A stretch of 41,131 nucleotides of DNA from Chitinophagales bacterium (lineage in GTDB: Bacteria; Bacteroidota; Bacteroidia; Chitinophagales; BACL12): assembly GCA_014380545.1 (NCBI GenBank), contig JACMJP010000092.1, positions 1-41,131 on the forward strand, in the 5' to 3' direction. The notes below the pieces were generated by a model that ran no database searches, was not told the DNA's origin, and saw nothing but the letters and a program-made list of their open reading frames with translations. How positions within the stretch are numbered: the first letter of the stretch is position 1; each line of letters opens with the position of its first letter. Both the position numbers and the translations under genes were made by a program. Positions 35,206-41,131 of the stretch are shown here, piece by piece.

Positions 35206-36078
35206 ATGAATTATTTAATATATAAATACAAACATTATTTTTTCCTGCTATTAGGTTCCTGTTTTTTAATTTTTAATAACTCATGCGAAGAAATTGGGCC
35301 AGCAATTGATTTTACTCCTGTTGATACAAGTCTTGTTGATACAACATACCAGACAGATTCCATTTTTACTCCACAGAATAGAGTTGTTTTACTTGAAGAT
35401 TTTACAGGGCAGTTATGTCCTAACTGTCCTGCTGCTCATGAAATAATTGCCGATATAGTTGATGAACATGGAGATAATGTTGCCAATATTGCAATGTATA
35501 ATTATTTTGCTGATGAAAGTTCGCAATTAGCTTATGTTATAGATGAGGCAATAGAATTAGGTGATTATTTGGGACCCATTATAGGTTGGCCAATAGGAGC
35601 AGTTAACAGAAAAGATTTTGGAAGTGGTATTCTTCAACCTAAAGAACTATATTCAACTTATACAGATAGTGAATTATTGATCACACCCTCCTGTAATATT
35701 TCAATGACATACGGATATAATTTTACGACACGAAAATTAAATGTATTTGTTACAGTTAAATATCTTGACACAATTACTACTGTAAATCATTTAAGTGTGG
35801 CAATATGTGAAAACGGAATTATTGATTTTCAGCATGATGAACTTGGCGAAATTCCTGATTATACACACAATCATGTTTTGCGTAAAATGCTTACCCTAGC
35901 AACCGGCACTGAATTATCTGCTACCAATGAACCCGGCAGGTTATATAGGAAGGAATTCGCAATCACTTTGCCTGATGATTGGGTAAAAGAAAATCTTGAA
36001 GTAATTGCTTATGTACATAATTATGAAGCGGATAATAAAGAAGTTTTACAAACAGCAATTATTCATTTAGAAGATTAA
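35206..36078 (+). CDS. Omp28-related outer-membrane lipoprotein
   Basis: 290 residues. The signal peptide has a lipobox-like LLGSC (Cys19; Cys27 is an alternative). Residues ~58-180 have a thioredoxin-like fold: VLLEDFTGQLCPNCPAAHEI with Cys71 and Cys74 in a CPNC motif. A beta-rich C-terminal domain follows. This is the Omp28 family first known from Porphyromonas gingivalis. The CxxC suggests redox activity or a structural disulfide. It is co-directional with the DUF6029 gene (15-bp gap), a recurrent pair in Bacteroidota. Confidence 0.85.
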   Translation: MNYLIYKYKHYFFLLLGSCFLIFNNSCEEIGPAIDFTPVDTSLVDTTYQTDSIFTPQNRVVLLEDFTGQLCPNCPAAHEIIADIVDEHGDNVANIAMYNYFADESSQLAYVIDEAIELGDYLGPIIGWPIGAVNRKDFGSGILQPKELYSTYTDSELLITPSCNISMTYGYNFTTRKLNVFVTVKYLDTITTVNHLSVAICENGIIDFQHDELGEIPDYTHNHVLRKMLTLATGTELSATNEPGRLYRKEFAITLPDDWVKENLEVIAYVHNYEADNKEVLQTAIIHLED

Positions 36079-36082
36079 TTAA

Positions 36083-36114
36083 AGTCGAGCCGCACTCAAA
36101 ATGGCATTCCGACT
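36083..36114. terminator. Weak hairpin between Omp28 and porin 1
   Basis: AGTCG (36083-36087) pairs with CGACT (36110-36114), with an inner GCC (36089-36091)/GGC (36103-36105). It sits between convergent stop codons. There is no strong T run, so the terminator call is tentative. Confidence 0.3.
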
Positions 36115-37222
36115 AAATCTTTAGCTGCAATTGTGCAACAAACATATTTGCTGCATCAATTGCGTCACTTCCTGAAATCGGTTTTTTCCAATCAGTATGA
36201 ATAAAATTCAGTTGCAGCCTTGCATTATTATCAGGGAGAAAATTAAAAGCGATATTTCCAGTAATTGTAGAAAATTCATTTTCATCAATTGAAGATAAAG
36301 GATCAGTATTTTCAAATTTACCGCCTACTTCTAATAGTTTACACCATTTTTTATTGAGGTCAAATTTTAATAATGCCTGTGCTTCATATCCGCCCATATT
36401 AAAGTCTTCAATTTTTTTTGCTGCTGTTGTATCAGCATTATAGCTCAATACATTTGTTCCATTTAAATATTCACCTTCAATTAGCAGAGATACTTTGGAA
36501 TTTATTTTTTCCTGAATAGAAATATCAGCACTATAAGAGTTTCCAGTTTCATCTTTTAAACCAATTACCTGGTCAGTAACAGCAAGGCGAACTCCTTTAA
36601 TTGGAGTAAACTCAATGCGCCCTAAAATATTCTTCGATGAATTATCATCGTAACCAACTGATCTGTCACTTGCATTTACTGCAGCTAAATAATAATTAAG
36701 TGGTGTTTTGTCTTTCAGCAAATTTCCAAAGATCATAACACCCGGTTGATAAGAAGCTAAATAACTGTTCACAAATAAAATACTTGTGGGTCCACGGTCT
36801 ATCATGCGCAAATTATCGTAAGGAGTTAATTCGTCAAGTACAAAAGGAACAAGAAATTGCCCTGCACGAATTTGAAAACCATCTTTCAATTTAAAATTTG
36901 CATAAGCAAGTTCAATTGTTTTACCGGGTGTTGATGTTTTCAATTCCGGCAATTGCAAACGAATTGTTCCTGTTATTTTTTCAGAAAGCAAGAGATCAGT
37001 TTTAATCGCTGCTCTCCTTATTCTAAAATTATTATTAACCGGATCAGCATTAAATTTATTCTGAACATCAACACTATCTGTGAGGGAAGATTCAAACCGG
37101 TTTTGTAAAATAAATTGCCACTTAATTGTAGGGTTAAATATCTTAGTGTTTTCTGTTTGCGTAAAAGCTGCATTACTATAAAACAAAAAACAAGCGATTA
37201 ACATAAGTAAAGATCTTTGCAT
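36113..37222 (-). CDS. Porin of the phosphate-selective O/P type, paralogue 1
   Basis: 369 residues from ATG 37222; an upstream in-frame TTG at 37240 would add six residues before the signal peptide MQRSLLMLIACFLFYSNAAFTQ. The barrel pattern includes FRIRRAAIKTDLLLSEKITG, FQIRAGQFLVPFVLDELTPYDNLRMIDRG and a C-terminal strand FVAQLQLKI. These are features of OprO/OprP-like porins in Bacteroidota. It is a tandem paralogue of 37371-38489, sharing a nearly identical segment after the signal peptide and the C-terminal strand. The substrate is unknown. Confidence 0.82.
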   Translation of the reverse strand: MQRSLLMLIACFLFYSNAAFTQTENTKIFNPTIKWQFILQNRFESSLTDSVDVQNKFNADPVNNNFRIRRAAIKTDLLLSEKITGTIRLQLPELKTSTPGKTIELAYANFKLKDGFQIRAGQFLVPFVLDELTPYDNLRMIDRGPTSILFVNSYLASYQPGVMIFGNLLKDKTPLNYYLAAVNASDRSVGYDDNSSKNILGRIEFTPIKGVRLAVTDQVIGLKDETGNSYSADISIQEKINSKVSLLIEGEYLNGTNVLSYNADTTAAKKIEDFNMGGYEAQALLKFDLNKKWCKLLEVGGKFENTDPLSSIDENEFSTITGNIAFNFLPDNNARLQLNFIHTDWKKPISGSDAIDAANMFVAQLQLKI

Positions 37223-37327
37223 GTGGTAGGTTTTGCGCAAAGTTGAAAGTATTTATCCTTCAAATAGTAAATGAAGTGTTAATCTTAAGGCCGAAAATAA
37301 AACTTTGTGTAAAGGAGCACAAAAAAA

Positions 37328-37344
37328 CCCTGTCTTTATCAGGG
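37328..37344 (-). terminator. Terminator after porin paralogue 2
   Basis: A short stem, CCCTG (37328-37332)/CAGGG (37340-37344), with a seven-T run on the minus strand directly after it. It lies 27 bp past the stop of the upstream paralogue, implying that the two porins have separate transcripts. Confidence 0.6.
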
Positions 37345-37370
37345 CGTAACCTAAAATATCTTCTGTATTC

Positions 37371-38489
37371 TTATATTTTTATTTGCAATTGGGCAACAAA
37401 CATATTAGCAGCAACAATCGCCTCACTACCTGAAATCGGTTTTTCCCAATCAGTATGAATAAAATTCAACTGTAATCTTGCAGTATTATCAGGTAAAAAA
37501 GTAAATCCAATATTTCCGGTAATTGTAGAGAAAGCATTATCGTCAACATCAATTAAAGGATCAGTATTTTCATATTTAGCACCAACTTCAAAGGTCTTAC
37601 ACCAGCTTTTATTAATATCAATTTTAAATAATGCCTGGGCAAAATATCCGCTTAAATTATTTTCATCAATTGCAGGTGCAGTTGTATCTGCAACAAAAGC
37701 AGTAATATTTGAACCCACAATATATTCTCCTTCAACAATCAGTTTTGTTTTTTCTGAAATATTTTTAATAAGCTGCAAATCTGCTCCGTAAGAAGTAGTG
37801 TTAGTTGAATCATTTAAGAATATTTCCTGTCCGCTTATTCCAATTCTAATTCCTTTAACAGGTGAAAACTCTATTCTGCCTACAAGGTTTTTCTGTGAAT
37901 TATCATCATAAGGCAACGCCCTTGAACTTCCGTTTACCAAAGCCAGATAGTAATTTAATGGTGTTTTATCTTTCAAAAAATTTCCAAAAACCATTAACCC
38001 CGGCTGGTAACTCGCCTGGTTATTACTTACAATCAACACACTGGTCGTTCCCCTGTCAATCATTCTCAGATCTTCATGGCTTGTTAATTCATCCAGTTCA
38101 TACGGTGTCTTAAATTGCCCAAACCTTATCTGCAGGGCATCATTTGCTCTATATTCACCATAAGCAAGCTCAATCACATTTCCATAGTTACTTGTACTGG
38201 TAGATTTTAATTGTGGTAATTGCATACGAATAACCCCGCTCCATTTATCATTTAATTTTATGTCTGCTCTTAATTCAAGTCTCCTTAATCTGAAATTATT
38301 ATTAACCGGATCCGCATTAAATTTATTCTGTACATCTACACTATCTGTCAGGGAAGATTCGAATCTTGATTGCACCAGACCCTTCATCCTAATCGTAGGG
38401 TTAAAAGTTGATTCACTATTTTGTGCAAAAAGGTTTGAAGAAAATTGGATGATCATTACACAAACCAGTAAGCAGTAGAGTTTTCCCAT
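37371..38489 (-). CDS. Porin of the phosphate-selective O/P type, paralogue 2
   Basis: 372 residues with a signal peptide ending SSNLFAQ. It shares the order of strands with paralogue 1: FNPTIRMKGLVQSRFESSL, FRLRRLELRADIKLNDKWSG, LQIRFGQFKTPYELDELTSHEDLRMIDRG (in parts) and FVAQLQIKI at the end. The conserved MIDRG and LRGxFLKDKTPLNYYLA-type segments are present in both. It should be a 16-18-strand outer-membrane channel. Its own -7 box (38531-38524) and terminator suggest independent regulation. Duplication followed by divergence is clear from the two sequences. Confidence 0.83.
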   Translation of the reverse strand: MGKLYCLLVCVMIIQFSSNLFAQNSESTFNPTIRMKGLVQSRFESSLTDSVDVQNKFNADPVNNNFRLRRLELRADIKLNDKWSGVIRMQLPQLKSTSTSNYGNVIELAYGEYRANDALQIRFGQFKTPYELDELTSHEDLRMIDRGTTSVLIVSNNQASYQPGLMVFGNFLKDKTPLNYYLALVNGSSRALPYDDNSQKNLVGRIEFSPVKGIRIGISGQEIFLNDSTNTTSYGADLQLIKNISEKTKLIVEGEYIVGSNITAFVADTTAPAIDENNLSGYFAQALFKIDINKSWCKTFEVGAKYENTDPLIDVDDNAFSTITGNIGFTFLPDNTARLQLNFIHTDWEKPISGSEAIVAANMFVAQLQIKI

Positions 38490-38523
38490 GTTAAGTTATT
38501 TTAAAGTTAAATTAAGTTGAATG

Positions 38524-38531
38524 CAAATTTA
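38524..38531 (-). promoter_or_regulatory. Candidate -7 box for porin paralogue 2
   Basis: On the minus strand, TAAATTTG fits TAnnTTTG, 34 bp before the ATG at 38489. No clear -33 element was seen. Confidence 0.4.
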
Positions 38532-38733
38532 ACTTCACCTGATCCGTATATAGTTTAACAGTATGTTAAGTTTTAGTATTGTTTTTATTAAGTACATATA
38601 TAATTAATAACAGAATCATTCAAAAACGAATAAAATTGAAAGTTTAGTTTTACTTAATAATGAATAACAGTTGAAAAAAATGTGACTAACATCCTCCAAA
38701 ACTAAATACCTGAAGTGGAAACGCAGATTTCTA

Positions 38734-38765
38734 TTTGTGCATCCGCATTGCAAGTTATAATTTTA
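38734..38765 (+). promoter_or_regulatory. Candidate nuo operon promoter
   Basis: TTTG (38734-38737) and TAATTTTA (38758-38765, one mismatch to TAnnTTTG) are separated by 20 bp, the spacing expected for the Bacteroidota -33/-7 promoter. The nuoA ATG is 10 bp downstream, so the leader would be very short. Confidence 0.55.
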
Positions 38766-38775
38766 GCTCCGCTTT

Positions 38776-39126
38776 ATGGGACCTGCATCACTTATAGTTT
38801 TGATTTTAGCTGCTGTAGCATTTTCTGCCGGAGGAATTCTACTTTCAAAAGTTGTTTTGAGGGCAAGTAAAAATGCTGTGAAGGGAGAACCCTATGAATG
38901 CGGTGTTCCTACCGTCGGTCCGAGCTGGGTTCAGTTTAATGTGGGTTATTATTTATTCGCACTCATCTTTTTAATTTTTGATGTGGAGCTGATTTTCCTT
39001 TATCCATGGGCAGTTACGGTTCAAAAACTTGGTATGTTTGCTTTTGTAGAAGCTGTTATCTTTCTATTCATATTATTTATGGGATTTCTTTATGCGCACA
39101 AAAAAGGAGCTTTAAAATGGATGTAA
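38776..39126 (+). CDS. nuoA: NADH-quinone oxidoreductase subunit A
   Basis: 116 residues with three transmembrane helices. The conserved loop KGEPYECGVPTVGPSW contains the Glu/Cys segment that borders the quinone channel, followed by FNVGYYLFALIFLIFDVELIFLYPW, typical of NuoA/ND3. It is the first gene of the complex I operon, in the inner membrane. It overlaps nuoB by 10 nt. Confidence 0.95.
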   Translation: MGPASLIVLILAAVAFSAGGILLSKVVLRASKNAVKGEPYECGVPTVGPSWVQFNVGYYLFALIFLIFDVELIFLYPWAVTVQKLGMFAFVEAVIFLFILFMGFLYAHKKGALKWM

Positions 39127-39671
39127 AAAACCCTTATATGGATGGCAATCCTTTTCCGGGTGATGTGCACCAAACAGCGGGAGGAGGGATTTTAGTAAGC
39201 AAATTAGACGATGTGATCAATTGGGCAAGAAGTAATTCTTTATGGCCGCTCGTATTCGGAACCAGTTGTTGTGCTATTGAAATGATGAGTACAGCTTCCG
39301 CAAAATACGATTGGGGCCGTTTTGGTTTTGAAGTGGCAAGAGCAACACCCAGGCAAGCTGATGTAATTATTATTGCCGGAACCATTGTAAATAAAATGGC
39401 TCCCGTATTAAAAAGATTATATGATCAGATGCCGGATCCTAAATACGTAATTGCCATGGGAGCATGCGCAACAAGCGGCGGTCCTTTTTTCTATAATACA
39501 TACAGTGTAGTGAAGGGGGCGGATCATATTATTCCTGTGGACGTTTACATTGCCGGTTGCCCACCAAGACCTGAAGCATTATTGCATGCAATGATGACCT
39601 TGCAGCAAAAAATAAAAGCCGGTGGAAAAAGAGAAAAGATAATGATTGAGAAATATTCAGACAAAGTTTGA
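39117..39671 (+). CDS. nuoB: NADH-quinone oxidoreductase subunit B (N2 iron-sulfur subunit)
   Basis: 184 residues from ATG 39117. The frame is open to 39006, but the upstream part lies over nuoA and does not resemble NuoB. The four ligands of cluster N2 are present: tandem Cys51-Cys52 (GTSCCAIEM), Cys117 (GACATSGGPF) and Cys148 (GCPPRPEALL). This subunit passes electrons to quinone at the interface with NuoD. The 10-nt overlap with nuoA implies translational coupling. Confidence 0.95.
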   Translation: MDVKNPYMDGNPFPGDVHQTAGGGILVSKLDDVINWARSNSLWPLVFGTSCCAIEMMSTASAKYDWGRFGFEVARATPRQADVIIIAGTIVNKMAPVLKRLYDQMPDPKYVIAMGACATSGGPFFYNTYSVVKGADHIIPVDVYIAGCPPRPEALLHAMMTLQQKIKAGGKREKIMIEKYSDKV

Positions 39672-39697
39672 AGATCGAATAATTAAGAAAAGAATAA

Positions 39698-40153
39698 ATG
39701 AATATTGAAGAGTTAAAAATTAAATTACCAGAAATTCAACCTTCAATCACATTTGAAGAAGGCGGAGAATTTTTAAATTTGAATATTGATGCAAAAGAAT
39801 TCAAAGATTTTGCGCAGATGATCTTTAATAATGATAATTTATCTTTTAATTATTTATTTTGCCTAACATGTGTTGATTGGAAAACACATCTCACAATGGT
39901 GTATCATTTTGAATCAACAAAACACCGGCACATTATTGTAATTAAATCGAAGTTAGATAGAGAAAATCCGGAAATAGAGACTGTAAGTGACATTTGGCGC
40001 ACAGCAGAATTACATGAACGGGAAGTATATGATTTGTTTGGAGTACGGTTTATTAACCATCCTGACCTAAGAAGATTATTTTTAACGGAAGATTGGAACG
40101 GGTATCCTTTGAGAAAAGATTATGAAGATCCGGTTAATATGATAAAATTATAA
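39698..40153 (+). CDS. nuoC: NADH-quinone oxidoreductase subunit C
   Basis: 151 residues, a separate (not NuoCD-fused) 30-kDa-type subunit. The signature SDIWRTAELHEREVYDLFGVRFINHPDLRRLFLTEDWNGYPLRKDY (read in segments at residues ~99-144) is intact. It belongs to the hydrophilic arm and abuts NuoD. The N-terminal part is short compared with many homologues but complete. It lies 26 bp after nuoB. Confidence 0.94.
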   Translation: MNIEELKIKLPEIQPSITFEEGGEFLNLNIDAKEFKDFAQMIFNNDNLSFNYLFCLTCVDWKTHLTMVYHFESTKHRHIIVIKSKLDRENPEIETVSDIWRTAELHEREVYDLFGVRFINHPDLRRLFLTEDWNGYPLRKDYEDPVNMIKL

Positions 40154-40183
40154 AATAAATCACCTGAGAATTTTTAATTAACG

Positions 40184-41131
40184 ATGAGCGACCTGAGTCA
40201 TTTAATGGAAGATGTTATACCAGAATCTTCAACCAAAAAAAATCTTGATGAAGGCGATCTTATTATAAACATCGGCCCGCAGCATCCATCTACAAATGGA
40301 GTGTTGCATCTTGTTATTACACTTAATGGCGAAACAGTAAAAAAAGTTGAACCACATCTCGGATATATTCATCGCTCTATTGAAAAAATGTGTGAGAGTT
40401 TAAGTTATCGCCAGTTTATTTATTCTACTTCCCGCATGGATTATTTATCATCACACATAAATAATCATGGTTGCGCATTATGTGTTGAAAAAGGTTTACA
40501 GGTAGAAATACCAAAAAGGGCACAGGTAATTCGTGTGCTCATGGATGAATTAACTAGACTTGCAAGTCACCAGTTATGGTGGGGAGCCATGGCAATGGAT
40601 GTTGGCGCACTCACTCCTTTTTTCCTTGCATTCAGGGAAAGGGAAATGATAAATGAAGTGATGGAAAAAACATGCGGCGCAAGATTAACGATGAATTATA
40701 TTGTTCCCGGCGGAGTCATGTTTGAACTGCATCCCGATTTTCAAAAAGATGTAAAAGAATTTATCCGTTTTTTCAAAACAAAAATTGATGAATATGATGA
40801 ATTGGTTACCGGAAATATTATTTTTCAAAACCGCATGAAAAATGTTGGATATATTTCAAAACAAGATGCGATTAGTTATGGCTGCAGCGGGCCAACTGCA
40901 AGGGCAAGCGGAGTAAATTGCGATATCAGAAAATTATATCCATACGATGTATATAATGAAGTTGAATTTGAAGAAATTATTGAAAGTGATGGAGATTGTT
41001 TTGCAAGATATTTAGTGCGCATGAAAGAAATGCGTCAATGTTTAAGTATCATTGAGCAATTAATTGACAATATTCCTGAAGGAGATTTCCAGGCAAAAAC
41101 AAAAGCTGTATTAAAATTGCCGAAAGGAGAA
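40184..41131 (+). CDS. nuoD: NADH-quinone oxidoreductase subunit D, N-terminal 316 codons (3' end outside window)
   Basis: The frame is open from ATG 40184 to the window end. The 49-kDa signatures are present: NIGPQHPST near residues 29-37, PHLGYIHRSIEKMCE, SRMDYLSSHINNHG, PKRAQVIRVLMDEL, GALTPFFLAFREREMI, and GCSGPTARASGVNCDIRK. NuoD forms the quinone pocket with NuoB. The tyrosine of MDYLS (the quinone-binding Tyr of the family) is present, but residue 38 is Asn (codon 40295-40297) where complex I normally has the second His of HPxxHG, the other head-group ligand. The usual HRG is HRS. Otherwise the gene looks intact. Confidence 0.95.
   Translation, partial: MSDLSHLMEDVIPESSTKKNLDEGDLIINIGPQHPSTNGVLHLVITLNGETVKKVEPHLGYIHRSIEKMCESLSYRQFIYSTSRMDYLSSHINNHGCALCVEKGLQVEIPKRAQVIRVLMDELTRLASHQLWWGAMAMDVGALTPFFLAFREREMINEVMEKTCGARLTMNYIVPGGVMFELHPDFQKDVKEFIRFFKTKIDEYDELVTGNIIFQNRMKNVGYISKQDAISYGCSGPTARASGVNCDIRKLYPYDVYNEVEFEEIIESDGDCFARYLVRMKEMRQCLSIIEQLIDNIPEGDFQAKTKAVLKLPKGE

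Noticed and set aside
39006..39116. 37-codon extension of nuoB into nuoA
   Set aside because: It is an out-of-frame reading of nuoA. NuoB homology begins at the ATG at 39117, which gives a 10-nt overlap.

Overview
The window is chromosomal DNA of a Bacteroidota bacterium, AT-rich, with the gene content of the Chitinophagales/Sphingobacteriales/Saprospirales type of environmental Bacteroidota. I cannot fix the genus. The evidence is a type IX secretion (T9SS) and gliding core (porP-gldK-gldL-gldM-gldN, plus a PorW/SprE lipoprotein elsewhere), T9SS C-terminal sorting signals, Bacteroidota-specific families (DUF4271, DUF6029, Omp28), promoter boxes of the Bacteroidota type (TAnnTTTG), and no consistent Shine-Dalgarno sequences. 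Several genes start with TTG or GTG.

Layout. 1-1661: end of accB and complete accC (acetyl-CoA carboxylase). 1662-4857: an orphan T9SS sorting-domain remnant, then a secreted sulfatase with PKD and T9SS sorting domains. 4910-8122 (minus): M23 peptidase, bactofilin, AtpZ, a small AtpI-like membrane protein and purT. The first four are genes I associate with the start of the Bacteroidota ATP synthase operon, but here they run into purT. 8201-13110 (plus): porW/sprE overlapping a bifunctional class A PBP by 4 nt. 13125-17706 (minus): three poorly known genes, including a 618-residue protein with two transthyretin-like domains. Two of the three share a strikingly similar promoter/operator. 17990-19816: uvrC, ending inside a palindromic repeat. 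19972-25821 (minus): the T9SS core. 25912-27999 (minus): a DUF255/YyaL-type gene broken by one in-frame stop next to a palindrome. 28079-31632 (minus): Omp85-like barrel, DUF4271 and HemD-like genes. 31665-32807: hemW, divergent from them. 32868-36078: TlpA-like thioredoxin, DUF6029 barrel and Omp28, a redox/outer-membrane group. 36113-38489 (minus): two tandem paralogous porins. 38776-41131: start of the complex I operon nuoA-B-C-D, with nuoD running off the end.

How it fits together: much of the window serves the cell envelope. PorP, PorW and GldKLMN build the T9SS, and the sulfatase is a likely client. The PBP, M23 peptidase and bactofilin shape the wall the T9SS must cross. The Omp85-like protein, DUF6029, Omp28 and the porins are outer-membrane or secreted parts. 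Housekeeping genes (accBC, purT, uvrC, hemW, hemD, nuoABCD) lie between. I saw no tRNA, rRNA, CRISPR array, transposase or phage gene.

Most worth checking: the paired promoter/operator at 13549-13597 and 15691-15739; the 618-residue orphan it would control; the nuoD codon for Asn38 where complex I normally has the quinone-binding His; and the interrupted DUF255 gene.
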